64,000 nucleotides of DNA, taken from the NCBI GenBank assembly GCA_949752745.1, contig OX457027.1:55804053-55868052 (forward strand), given 5' to 3'. Under the pieces are notes generated by a model, which ran no database searches, was not told the DNA's origin, and worked only from the letters and a program-made list of their open reading frames with translations. This document shows, piece by piece, positions 12,974 through 26,000 of the stretch (the first letter of the stretch is position 1; each line of letters begins with the position of its first letter). A program made the position numbers and the translations under genes. Source of the stretch: Protula sp. h YS-2021. Taxonomy: Eukaryota; Annelida; Polychaeta; Sabellida; Serpulidae.

Positions 12974-13020
12974 CTGAATATCAGAGCCTAAGAGACACAG
13001 ACAGCAACTGGAAAGAACTT

Positions 13021-13743
13021 AGGTTTCGCCTATTGTGTCTATAAGTGTCCATAAGGTAAAGAACGTAATAATCTTTCGTGTTTTTCAAATTTTCTCAGGA
13101 TAAAGATACATACAGTCACGAAATGAATACAATGGTATGTATTCATACTTTTGACATTCTCAGCTAAAAACAAAGCAAAAGAAAAATTATTTAATAGTAT
13201 TTTCTAAAATGATTGCTACACTTACATTGCAATGAAGGAGTTTATCGGGATGAGCTTCACTTTTAAATCAAATAAATGTTTTGCAGTTTTTAATGAGTGC
13301 CATGAGTCACAAAAAACGCAATAAGTATCAAATAATTGCTTTTTTTGTTTTTTGTTGTTGTATTAGTGCCATAGGTTTCGTCTATTGTGTCAATAAATGT
13401 CCATAATGTAAAGAACGCAATAATCTTTCGCGTTTTTTCAAATTTTCTTAGGATAAAGATACAGACTGTCACGAAATTAATACAATGGTATGTATTCATA
13501 CTTTTGATATTCTCAGCTTAAAGCAAAACAAAAACTGTTTAATAGTATTTTCTAAAATGATTGCTACAAGTCCTCCATGTCTTATATTGCAATGAAGGAG
13601 TTTATCGGCATGAGCTTCACTTTTAAATCAAATAAATGTTTTGCAGTTTTTAATGAGTGTCATGAGTCACAAAAACGCAATAAGTATCAAATAATTGTTT
13701 TATTTTGTTTGTTTGTTTTTTTGCTGTTGTATTAGTGCCATAA
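13021..13743. repeat. tandem duplication (about 350 and 370 bp) spanning the first coding exon of SLC34 copy B
   Basis: Unit 1 is about 13021-13372 and unit 2 about 13373-13743. They share long near-identical stretches, such as the text around ATCTTTCG, GATAAAGATACA, AATACAATG|GTATGT and the block ending ATTAGTGCCATA. In unit 2 the first ATG (13123 in unit 1) is ATT at 13476, and the upstream donor-like AAGGTAAAG has become AATGTAAAG. The second ATG and its GTATGT donor (13485-13493) survive. Confidence 0.85.
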
Positions 13744-16700
13744 ACCACACTAATCATATATATTTTCTTTACATTCTAAAATTTTGATATCAGCGTTCAG
13801 CCAGAAGAAAAGTTTGCCCTTTGGAAAAAATCATTTTTGTGATAGCTTCTACGTGCTAGATATTCCCATTTCTCACACAATTGCGATAAATTCTCCTATA
13901 TTGCAAGTCTACTGGGCTCCAAAGAGTGTTATTTTATGGATTTTTATGATGTGCAAAGTATGAGAATATAATGCTCAAAACGCACAGACACTCCGTTGAC
14001 CAAAACAATAAGAACATCGGAAATGTTTACCACTTTCTAAATTTCTGCATCACTCTCAGAAATTTTAAAATGTTAAAAGTAAGTCATCATAACCAGTTGC
14101 AAGAACATATTTCGAGAACAAATCGAGCGAATATTTTTGAGGTGTTCTCTTACAAAATTAGTAGAATTAGTAGAAATGGACATCTTTTTATCATAAGAGG
14201 TTTTTGATTAGCTAATAGCGGAAGTAAAATAAAATAATAGCATGCCCCGACCCAATGAAACCTGAGTGGGCGATTTTTCTTGCGGTCAAATCAAAAGCTT
14301 GCAAATGAGCGGACAGACAACAAGCCAAACAATGAATAGAGCCAATGTGATTGAAGACCACCTGTAACGTAAGGACTGCTCGACAAACACAACCGCATTA
14401 ATTTTTTTGTTGATTGAAAACACAACACAGTTTGGACTAAGTTAGAATTAACCCAACTGTTTTATATTCTCATTCAAAACAATTTCAGCATAGAACCACC
14501 GACATTTTAAATCGACTTGTTTTTTCAGCTAACCAAGTGCTCTTGAGGTAGCTGTGTATTTGTTAATACAGTATTTATGCACTGTAGTATGATGTCAAAG
14601 TAGCACAAGCTGTGCAGGATACTTACTTGAATAAAGCTGTATTGTTGCTTCAGCGCAATGGAAGCGCTTTGCGGTGGGGGATGGATTTGATGTGGAGGCG
14701 TGGTGAAGGGGATACGGAGCATATGCAGTAAAAGCGGAGTCATTGTCCCGGAAACCCAGATTGCGAACAATTTCAAGACAAATACGCTTGTAGAGTCCTT
14801 TCGGGACAAACAAACAATCCATAACTTCTTGTTTTTCCTGAACAGGACAAACAGGAAAGATAATCGATACTGTGCCTTACTTGTTGTTTTTTCAAGTATC
14901 AAACTAGTGCAATTTAAAAATATGATGTCCATTTCAGTCAGTTTTTTTCACTGCTTTCAGACAGTGTTCAAAAGTACAACCTAAGACATATATATTGTAA
15001 AACAATTGCCTTGATTGAAATATAATTTAACATTTTATTCAACATTATCTTAATCAGACCAGGCAAGTTTTGAAGATAGATGTCAAAACCAGACAGATTT
15101 CTAAACATACCTTTCATTTTGAAGCATTTTTCTTTTTGGCTTGAAAACTATATAGATGTAGTCAGTTATATTTAATTCGAAATATCAGTACAAAGTTATA
15201 TTTTTTAAAAAATCTTAAATCAAATCACAATTACGATTACTTTATTTACTTATTCGATATGTCTATTCACATGATATTTTTAGAACGGAATGTGACAAAG
15301 AAAATGTTAACTTCCTTAGGTGATTTAAGTTTCAGTATCAGACGAATGATTGTTTCACTAAAAGGAACGTCTTCCAACGAAACGCGTGTTAACTTTAGCC
15401 TGGAAAATATAGGATCACACCGTATTGATCACAATAATGAAAAAATCTTTGATGTCAAATCTCTCTGTGGTATTTGTTTAATACACATGAATATTTTACT
15501 AATTTTTCATGACGCTACAGTATATAGAACTGGCTAAATATACATCCAATTTTCCAGGACGAAAAAGGGTTGAATAACGGAACGTGTAATGGTGTTGCGC
15601 AACTACAACAGGGACATCATAGTGATAATTGCTTTCTTCCTGGTTTTAATAATTCTGCTGAAAAGAAAGAAGCAGAAGAAGAAGAGTATGATCCATGGGC
15701 TCTGACCGAGCCAGAAAACAGGGGCAAACCATGGAAAGGCTAGTTTGCTGAATGCTGTTAACATTTTGCTTAAAAATCTCCATTTGTAATATTGAAATAT
15801 ATACAAACAGTGCGATATGCTTACAATTTAAGCTAATTATTCAATCGAGCATGTTTATCAAAATGTCTTTGTTAATAACCTGTGCACATAGACCAGAACA
15901 AGACTGATATTAAAGGGATTTATGCCAATGCCATTATCTTTAAACGTAGTTGAACAAAAGCTATAAAAATGAGGCTCACAGAAACTTTTTCATACACATT
16001 TCAACACTTTTAATGTCAGGCAAAATGTCTGGTATTTTAATGACAATTGTGAGTTGTGACTGAAGTGATCGCAAATTTAATTTGTTGATTTCTTGCACAA
16101 AACTGTCCTCGGGTTTCGTCAGTGTAAAGTACCAAATAGTAAGTTATAATGACGTCAGTATCGGTTATGCTTCATTCTTGGCAACACGAAGGGCCTTAGT
16201 GCTTCACAGAATTGTAAACAGTCCAATGTGTTTTGGAAATGTTCCTTGAATAATATTTGTTATCTAAACAAGTCTGAACGTACAAAAAATATTATTTAAT
16301 TGGATATTAGATAAAAAATTTTGTCACAAATAATGGAAACATTTTTTGCTTTTTTTTAGATATGACAGTTGTAGAAAAATTTATCAGGATTCTGATTAAC
16401 GCAGGAAAAGCGATAGCAGTGTTAGCGTTTTTATATTTCTTCATTGTGTCAATCGATTTAATGGGCTCTGCTTTTCAGTTGATTGCAGGTAAATTTGTTT
16501 AGATTCTTTTAGTTATTTTTTTTAAAGGGATGGCCGGAAGACTCGTTTGTGCTAATTTTGAATTCCGTGGTGGTGAATAATCCTGTGCAATCGTTTAGCT
16601 GAGGCAATTTGAGCGAAGGTCAATTCCCCGCTTTCCCCCTGGTCAGATTCGAACCAATTACCATAGGATATCAGGCCCATCGCTGTACCGACTGAGCTAA

Positions 16701-19700
16701 CCATCACCCCCTTCTTTGAGTTTATTTGTGTGTACAAATGAAATGAAATGTGTCAGAAAATTAAATCCGACTTGCTAAATTTAGATTGACAATGTTAGCA
16801 ATTAATATCAACTTAAAACTCAGATCTTCAAAACTTTAAACGCACTATAAGCAATATTAGTGTTCTGTTGTTAACATAAAGAACTGAAGTTTTGAGATGA
16901 AACGCGAAGTCAAATTCGTCAATGGTGTTAAGGGTAGAAAAACTTCATCAAGATCAAACAAATAATTTTGTTTCAATTATTAGAGAGAGAACTAGCAATA
17001 TAATTTACTTTCTTTTCGTAATAACAAGGACGAGCAGCAGGGCAGGTATTTACAGCCAATGAACTGCTCAACAATCCTGTGTGCTGCATGATGATTGGCG
17101 TGGGAGCAACAGTGTTACTACAGAGTTCTTCTACATCAAGCACCATTGTCGTTACCATGGTTGCAGCAGGAAGTAAGCAAGCTTTTCCTCGTTCCTTGGT
17201 GACTAGGAACCTGGTGACTAATTTAATATCCACATTGAAATACATAAATTATACACTTCATCGTGGTTAAATCACACGGATGGATTTCTAGAAGCACTGT
17301 GAAATAGAATGACATGTCTCCCTCTGGTTGCACATACCTTTAAATAAAACAGTTTTTGTTTCTACAATGTCCATAGAAATTTGTCTCCGCATCATAAAAG
17401 GCTTGGACACCTTCAATCAATTTTCAAATGAGTAATTATCACATAGTTTTTCAAAATTGCCATTATGACATGTTTCCTAAGCCTTACAATTTACTACTTT
17501 GCCTAAAATTTAATACACAATACAAATGGTCATTTACACAACCACCCAAAAATAGGCTTGTATAATATGAACACTGTGCCTTGTGTGAAAAACTGAGAAA
17601 TATTTGTTGACTTGGTGACATCTGTTGATGAAAATAAGATATAGTTAGAAAGACATATGTTGCTAACTTGCTATGAAATAAGCCGTTATAGAATTAGAGA
17701 TCGTTCACTATGAATGTAATTTGTGCTGAGATATTTAAATTACTTTTAATATTAAAATTACTCTACTAAAATCTGAGAAAAGTTTAGCATTTAAAGGAAA
17801 CAAAGAAAGGACAAAGCATATGTGTATATAGTACTTTATCAAACAATTCGTATCTTTGGCCTGGTAATATTGATTTTGTGTTTGTTATGTTTATAGCCTA
17901 AATAAACATTAAAATAATTCTACTCTATGTGTGGTTTCAGGAATTGAAAACCAACTTGTCTTTTTCAGGCTTTATTATAAAAATGATAGGATAACTTCTC
18001 GTTTTAAACATGGTAGAATAGAAAAGTGTTCATTTACCTTATATTCTATAATACGTATGCTAAATCTGATTACTTCTTGATAATAGTACATCAAATTAAA
18101 ATTAATAAATAAAGCAGAATATTTACTGACGATTTTGTACTAAGAAATAAAAAATATTTTTGAAGATCTTAAGCCTAAATTAAGATTTCCGGTCCTGACT
18201 GAATGATGAAAGAGAACAGGATATACTTTTTATGTTAAAATTGTTTTTTTTCCTGTGTGTTATAAATACTTGTACACTAGCCTGATTGTAAGGATTTTTA
18301 TAAAAAGACATAAATATGTATCAGAACATGCAAAGTACACTGAATTGTGACTTGAGTGCTCAAACGTGAATTAAGCTTTGTAGCCTAAATATAGAAGGTG
18401 TTCACGCGTGATCTCACTGACTGATCACTTTTATATGTCATGATAAATTATATTCCTATTGCCTAAAATATAAGTACGTGCCTTACAAAAACGAGGTTGT
18501 GTAACTTGTTAAGTAACTAAGTCAAGTGCCAATGTAATTTTACAGCCTCTCAAAATGCATTATTAATGCAAGCATCAAAAGCTATTGCAAATTTTAAGAA
18601 GTTTGTCTTCAATGGCAGTTAATACAATGCAAAGGGACAAATATTTCCAATATTTTAAAAGCCATTAGTAATTTATAAATTTAATAAAGATGTATTAAAA
18701 TAAAATATAAATTCCAATTTTGGTTAAGTGGAAAAGCTTTCTACTTCAATGGTCAGATTTAAATTTTTATAAACCCCTGGAAAAAAAGTAATAATTAACA
18801 AATAATAACAACAATAATGAAAATAAATAAAAATAATAATTATAATTATAATTATAATTCATTGATAAGTTTATAATATATCCAACAACCTAAAATAAAA
18901 AAGTACCCAAAAAATGCTAGTAGCACTTAATAAATTGACTTCCCCTAAATATGACACACAAAGGCACTGATTTATGAAAAAGCTCATTTGACTTATTGAT
19001 AAAAGAAAAGAAGCGCTTGATCGAATATTATTTTATTGAACCTTTTTTATATTTAAACAGTAATTCCAGTCCAAAATGCCATTTACATTATCATGGGAGC
19101 CAATATCGGAACTTCGGTGACTAACACTATTGTTGCAATGGGTCAAATCGCCGACAAGGAGGAATTTCGTCGTGCTTTTGCGGGCGCAACTGTTCATGAC
19201 GTATTCAATTGGCTTTCTGTGTTGATTCTTTTACCAATAGAGATTCTCACAGGTTATCTGTATCATTTAACTTTCGCAATAGTGGATACCATTGAGATTG
19301 ATAACGATATTGAAGAACAAGATTTCCTTTCGTTGGCCACGGATCCTCTGACATCGCTAGTGGTTGCGGTAAGTATTGGCAAATAGAAAAAGAATCAGTA
19401 TCGATACAAGTAGATTTTTAATCTAAATGGCATCTCTCCTGCGTCTCTCTTTTACTTGTTCTTCACATTTTTGCAGGTTGATAAAAGTGTCATATACGGC
19501 ATAGCCAAAGATACCTTTGGGGCGAAAAGACCTCTTTCGAAGTATCTTTGTGAAGAAGATTCTTATCCTGTGCATCAGAATTTTGCCATGGGTATGCTAC
19601 GTTAAGTATAATATTATACGTTTTGGTATAATGGAGCTGTGTTCGCTGTAATACTTGAAGGTAATTTCTAAACTGTAGGCTTTTGGCGAAAGTTGCCTGT

Positions 19701-21781
19701 GTATCTCTATGACCCTGTATTCCTTAACAATAAAGCTTTAATGGCAACATTTGAATAAAGTATCTGTAAGTTTTCTTGCAATAACATTTGTGAAATTTCT
19801 TTCACAAAGGGCTATCAGTTTCGAGTAAAACTACTTAATTACATTATTATTTTTTATTTCGTTTCATTGATATTTTTTGCAGACGTTAATGTCCAAAATA
19901 CTGATGAGTATCGGAGAGTTGAAGAAAGCCACGAATTTCCCCAATACTGGGCCTATAATGAGGAAATAAATATCATTAATGCAACAGTAAATGGCAGCTT
20001 TCAGTTGGTTCAAAGATTCACTTATTATCTTCCTTCGTTTAATGAGTCGTCTGCTACAGAAGCTTGTACGTATCGTATAAAAATGTATACAACACAGATA
20101 AGGCAACATACTAGCTTTGTTTAAAAGTAGAAATTTTGCTGATTTAACATTATTTTCTCCTAATATTTTGTTGCTGATCTCTTCTTATTTAAATTAAAAT
20201 CCTTAATCTGTATTATTTGAAATTTTATTACACGCATGTTTAACATTGATTTAAGCCTGATATTTTGTTGGGGTTGAGTTTGAATATTACATCATTGCTG
20301 CATGAATTATATGATCTTAGCTCTAACTTTAACAAGTAATTGTGAAAAAATAGTGTTATAAAGAGATGGATGCCCCCTGGAATGTAATGGCTCCTATTTA
20401 AATTTTATTGAGGTGATCATTCAAGTAATTGGCAGCAAGCAAGTTTAGCGCTTTCTAGGATGTGATAATGTGTCTGATTATATGTGTTATATTATGTCAT
20501 ATAATGCAAGTCAAGCAATTAATTTGTGTTATTGGTATTTACTGTATTAGCAAATATACTGTAAATATATTATATATGTTATTTTAATTTTAACATATAT
20601 TTGACATATAAATGTTTAAATGTATTTTAAGTAATTTCAACGTTTTAAATAATTTCTTTATTTCTCAATTATTTCTTTAAAAACGTGTTTAAACTCTTTC
20701 AGGTACTCATTGGTTTACTGGTACCGGACTACCTGGAGAAGGTTATGAAAATCCCAACGGCTGGCCAAAAGGAAGGCTTTCTGATGGTGCAGCTGGTGCT
20801 GTACTGCTTGTAGTTTCTCTCGTTATGCTATGCGGCTGCCTTTTTGGTATGGTCAAAGTTTTAAGCTCATTGCTACAGGGGCCTGCATTGAAAATAGTGC
20901 GCACGGTTATCAACACGGATTTGCAGTGTGGTCCAAAGTTTCCACAAACATGTAATGTATTAGGTCGCGAGTTGGCAGGTTATTTATCGATCCTCGTTGG
21001 ATGTGGATTAACCATTCTAGTGCAAAGTAGTAGCGTATTTACATCTGCAGTAACGCCTTTAGTTGGGATGGGGCTTATCACCGTTGACCGCATGTATCCT
21101 CTCACACTTGGAGCAAACATTGGCACAACTGTTACGTCACTGATTGCCGCCTTTACGTCTGATGCAGATGCCATAAAAGACGCTCTGCAAGTGTCTCTGG
21201 CACATTTGTTTTTCAATCTCACTGGTATACTAATCTTTTATCCAATACCATTTATGAGAGCCATACCGGTATCAGTAGCGAAAAAACTTGGTAACACTAC
21301 AGCAAGATACCGTTGGTTCGCCCTTGCTTACCTCATTGTTGTATTCTTCATTCTCCCTGCATTAGTGTTCCTTCTCTCACTTCCAGGATGGTACGTCCTA
21401 GCAGCCGTCGCTATTCCAGTGGTCCTGATTGTTATCTTTCTGATTGTGATCAATAAATTTCAAACACGATGCCCCAGTCGGCTGCCGTCAAGATTACAAT
21501 CTTGGCACTGGTGTCCATCCTTTCTCTGTTCACTTGAGCCTTATGACCACCTCTTCCGAAAATGTTGTGCTTGCTGCAAAATTTGCAAAACTGATTTTGC
21601 CAACCAAACAAATGCTGTGGAAGACACATATAAAATTATTGTAAAAGTTAATAGTACAACACTTACCGCTGTTGAGAAATCTGCAAATGGTGTCATCAAA
21701 ACTAGCTCTAATGGATACCAAAATAAAGGATTTGAAGAAAATGATGACCAAAGTGACCAAAGTATAACAAGCAAATTATAA
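13123..21781 (+). CDS. sodium-dependent phosphate cotransporter, SLC34 family, copy B (complete)
   Basis: An NaPi-II plasma-membrane phosphate importer. Coding exons: 13123-13134, 15558-15738, 16360-16488, 17029-17172, 19061-19368, 19477-19591, 19883-20065, 20703-21781. All phases agree and give 716 codons, a little longer than typical vertebrate members. Residues 1-64 form a hydrophilic N-terminus with the family signature DPWAL. QSSSTSSTIVV (139-149) and GANIGTSVTNTIV (168-180) form the first repeat; QSSSVFTSA (465-473) and LTLGANIGTT the second; the large loop lies between. Asp202 (in ATVHDVFNW) is the residue kept in electrogenic NaPi-IIa/IIb and replaced by Gly in NaPi-IIc. The tail ends SKL, compatible with a class I PDZ ligand. 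The 15738 junction appears to use a GC donor. The ATG was chosen because the exon joins 15558 in phase 0; exon 1 is the least certain. Confidence 0.95.
13744..15557. other. first intron of SLC34 copy B
   Basis: AT-rich, with no supported feature. The frames at 13971-14207, 14525-14932, 14700-14984 and 15259-15537 show no domain and lie wholly in intron. Confidence 0.5.
16520..16712 (-). mobile_element. tRNA-derived SINE fragment in an SLC34 copy B intron
   Basis: On the minus strand the text reads as a tRNA-like head: an A-box-like TAGCTCAGTCGGTA (around 16690-16703) and a B-box GGTTCGAATC (around 16648-16657) at tRNA-like spacing, followed by a non-tRNA body running to about 16520. The anticodon arm does not pair properly, so this is a SINE head and not a working tRNA. 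Confidence 0.7.
17173..19060. other. intron 4 of SLC34 copy B
   Basis: Very AT-rich, with no coding signal. An AAT/ATAATT-rich microsatellite occupies about 18787-18860. Confidence 0.6.
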
Positions 21782-23005
21782 TGTCAAATTGTCAAAACTA
21801 GATGAAAGACAATGTAAATTGCCATGAAAAGATTTGCTTGAGAGTTGAGTAGTGTAACAAAAGTTTTAACGGTAAAATTAGGTTCCTTTCTTATTTTGAC
21901 TTTTGCTGGTAATTTGCATGACTTTAGGCTGCGTTCGTTTCACGGCATTATTCAATAAGTTCTAAGCAGCTGTATTGAAACAGTCTAATCAAATTTTGGC
22001 ATAGAGCAAGGTTTTGCCGCATGACAGAAAAAGCATAGATACAGTAAACAAAGTTGAAATGATATACATACCTTTTTATTGTCCAGTAACATATTAATCA
22101 AACCACTGACTAAAGTTTGGCTGTGTGAGATTTGATGTTCATTACCTGCCTATTTTAATGCAGAAGTCACAACAAATATCACAACAAATAAAATTCAGAC
22201 TCCTTAGTGATGTTCAACGATTAAAACAATGAGAAGTCCAATGCTTAAGTCAAATTTTTCATTCTTGGATCAAAATATCGTAATATAAGAATGCTCTGTT
22301 TCATCGATTTTGGGTTAACCGCAGTTTTAATTTGCGTTTGGTTTTCGGTTTGCATGAAAGCTGATTAATGTTTTTTCTTAGCCTTAGATTTGTACCGACG
22401 ACTACATTAAAACAACTGTACTTTTAAATGCTTACCATGTTTCTGAGATAACGATAAAGAGGTGCTCTTCTCTGAAACATACACCTGTTTTTATGCTCTT
22501 TTTATATGTGACTGCAGTGTCACTCCAAAGATATATAAGCCGATTGTTACAATGCCCCTGTTCACAAATCTTCAATGAAGCTCTGTTTCCTTACTGGCAC
22601 TAAAATACGAAACGACTTTTAAAGGTAAAGCCTGATGATATTGAAGGATTGATATTTTGTAGATTTGCTAGATTATTAAGATATATACATGACAAGCAAA
22701 CTTTTGTACTAAAGAAAATAGTCTAACTGAAATTTGAAAAATAACCTCTGATAGTTTTTTGCCTTAGATGTGTCCTTCAGAAAAATATTCATTGAAATGG
22801 ATTTCACGTATCCTGCGGAGGTTGACCAGGCTGTGAATGCCGCTGTCTAATGGGCGATTCAATTTTAATAAGTTCAATACATCTATACAAAGTCACTTTG
22901 CCGACATCTATGCAAAGTCAGGAGGTTGTTTCAACGTCGATAAGCAATTATTAGCCGATATAGATCCGATGTTGTGTACCCAAGATTTATACAGCGTCGC
23001 AACGC
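21782..23005. other. 3' flank of SLC34 copy B
   Basis: Probable 3' UTR and downstream DNA. AATAAA at 22187-22192 is a candidate polyadenylation signal. No supported gene; a small frame at 22837-23040 has no recognisable features. Confidence 0.45.
22187..22192 (+). promoter_or_regulatory. candidate polyadenylation signal of SLC34 copy B
   Basis: AATAAA about 406 bp after the stop codon. Positional assignment only. Confidence 0.4.
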
Positions 23006-26000
23006 TTAGTACTTATTTATTTTATTTATTTATTAATTAAAACCACCAATAGTAGGTGAAAGAATAAAAAATATAAAAATCAGTTAAATACATGTGTGTA
23101 TAAAATTAGATCATAAAATACCACAGATTTTGTTACTCATAAAATTTTGCATAATACCGCGTTACAATACAACATTGAAATAGAAGTTAAAAATAAAACC
23201 CTAAAAACTGCAGTAACAATTGTAAGAGACAATATTCAGTACTGTTTGGCAAATTATAATTATTACTAAAAACAAGATTTCCAATGGTATCCACAGTTCC
23301 ACATTCACTCAATTTAGTGTGGTGGACTTACCCATGCCCTGTAACTAAAGGTGTCCTTTCCATGTGTAGTCGTTTTGACAGTTGTGCCTGGAGTCACCTG
23401 GCCTCTTGACAAAATTGGGAAAGGAAAAATTATTCAACGACCTTACAGGAGTTTCCACACTAAATATTTCCACACTAAGTAAAGGGACATCATTCTTTGC
23501 TCATAAATGCGATTAATAGAGTCAATCCACAAAACATCAAGCAGTATAGAACTATGACACGATTTATGCAAGCCCAGATACTGTTTCACATAACCATTTT
23601 CCATATTTCAAGCTCACTCCCCTTTTTAAGTCAATAGCTTCAACACCATAAAGTAACGTAGGAACGCAAATAATTTTCCATAAATAATTTTTAACACCAG
23701 AATGAAGACCAGGCTAATATAAATCAACTAAAATATGATTTTCTACAACATGAAATAATAGGTTCTTCAATATGCGTAGAATAAGAACTGTTTGAGTCAA
23801 ACGTAACACCAAGCATATTCAAAGTTAAATCTCCATTTTATAGAATACAAATATCAATCAAAATCTGAAGACCAGGTACTGTTGTACTAACTTATGTTAT
23901 GTCATCAGCATACGCAAAATATTATACTTCGTTCACATACAACAATGCCTGTATTAACTGACTACAAGGAAAAAACACGTAACTCATTCATGAAAATTTT
24001 AAATAGATCTGGAGATAAAATGCTACCTCGTTTTGTGCCACGAGTAACTTTTTTGTTTGCCTAAAGTCCCATTTAACTTTTGCATATGAATTAGAATATC
24101 AATTAAACAGGATTTTCCAATGACAAATAGATATTTTACTGTTTAATTTATAAAACGTTCTATCGTGCCATATTCTGTGGGAACACTTCTCAACGTCTAA
24201 GCTGCAGACCATCGCGATCCCTTTACTTTTACTAAATCCGTCATGGGAGTTGCTAAGAATAGGCTCTGTAATCGTAATTATTTCCATTATTTTAGCAAAA
24301 GTTGACATTAAGGTTATTGTTAACAATATTAGAATTGAAAGCAGCTTCTTAAGTTCAGGTACAATGTTACCGAGGCGAAAAACACTAGGAACAATATCAA
24401 ACCTTAATATGTTTGTATACAAATTTGACATCAAATTACATAACGTTTCACTGTTCTCCAAATGAAAATGTTCAGCAAAAATTAGATCATCCCACGAGGA
24501 ACAATTTTTCTTTAATGACAATATGTATTTATTATTAAGTTCTGATGAAATAAATGCATTAGGACAGTTAAGGCCATCTCATCTTTCATACATGTCTTTC
24601 ATTTTGATATCGGTCAGTCTTTGTTCATCATTAAGTACATAAGTACAAGTAGAGTTTGTTACGTGCTTTAAGTCTATTTAAAAATGATTGATTTTTATTT
24701 GACCTGTACAAATTTTTGATTATTTCCAGTTTGAGACACAATGAGATTTATTCATATAAAAAGGCCGACATTTTCTAAACAGTTTTTACAGCTTTTATAA
24801 ACTTCATAAACATACCACTTCTTGGGTCTATCAGAGCTGTCCCAACTGTACCACCAAAAGTGTTTTTTTTGTTTCTTAGCAGACACAAATCAGGACACCA
24901 GTACGACTTGGGACTGTGCATAGCTTTACCTGAATTGTTACAGGCCTGTTTTGCAGCCGAGTGCAGAGCGTTAGATAATTTATGAAATTGATTGTCAACT
25001 ATGCCCTGCCTTTTGCAATCTTGAATGTCACCCAAATTTATAAGATCAATATGTTTCAATTCTTCGAACAGAATTTTACGATATTCACATCTAAAATCAT
25101 CTGGTAATCAGTCAATTGGCTGGCAAGTTACCTTGGTCATGTTCATACTTTTTGTACGTGTTGCAAACTGAACATCAAACACAATGCGAACCGGAAAGTG
25201 GTCACTTGATAAGTCTTGACACTCAAAAATAAAAAATCTTCAACATTAATATGCTCATGACGGTTAATTAAAACATGATCAATCCAAGAACATTGCAAAG
25301 CTCGTGTGAAAACAAGCATAATCGATGCTTTTTTTCTTAATAAAGTCAGCTACTATGAGGTCATTGTGGTTTAAAAAAGTCATATAAAATATATTATTGA
25401 TATGTATTACGACACATAATATCGTTGTATTTTAAGCGGTCAACTACATACATACACGATTGTTTAAAACCATGACAATCAAAGCTTTCTAATGATAAGG
25501 ACAGCGATGTATCATCACTATCAGTAGTAACCCTAGATTCTTGCCCATAGTACTAATATGGTCGATAGGGTTTGCTCGCGATTGAGTTATAGGAACTCGT
25601 CGTACGGGGCAGTCAACTCCCTGTTTTTTTTCAGGAATTACCTTCATTCCTTCTCGTATTCCATTCACTTGATTTATTGCGTCTAGCTACGCGCAAGCTG
25701 ACATTGGTGGACCTGATTTCCAGGGTGGTCTGTGATGTTGATAGGGCGAAAGGACCGAACTGTGATTTCTTTGGGCCATGTAGCAGGATTTAAGACCTTT
25801 TCTGTTTGGTCTTCATCGACTGAAACGCGAAATGATTTGTAAGTATCCTTATCATCCCAGATGCGTATGTAATTCTCTGATGTTCTGACACCATGGAAGT
25901 CTAGATAATTAAGGATGTTCTTACATGAATTCGATGTATCAACGCCACCAGCACATACGCTTTTCTTTTTTGTCGTTTTAGGCGTGACAGTAGCAGGTTT

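Noticed and set aside
14525..14984. Opposed ORFs of 135 and 94 codons in SLC34 copy B intron 1
   Set aside because: Mutual shadows on the two strands with no recognisable motif.
16630..16712. Functional tRNA gene on the minus strand
   Set aside because: A- and B-boxes are present, but the anticodon arm and acceptor stem do not pair; fits a SINE head.
21767..21781. Peroxisomal targeting signal SKL at the SLC34 copy B C-terminus
   Set aside because: The protein is a polytopic membrane transporter, so PTS1 import is implausible; a PDZ ligand is the more sensible reading.
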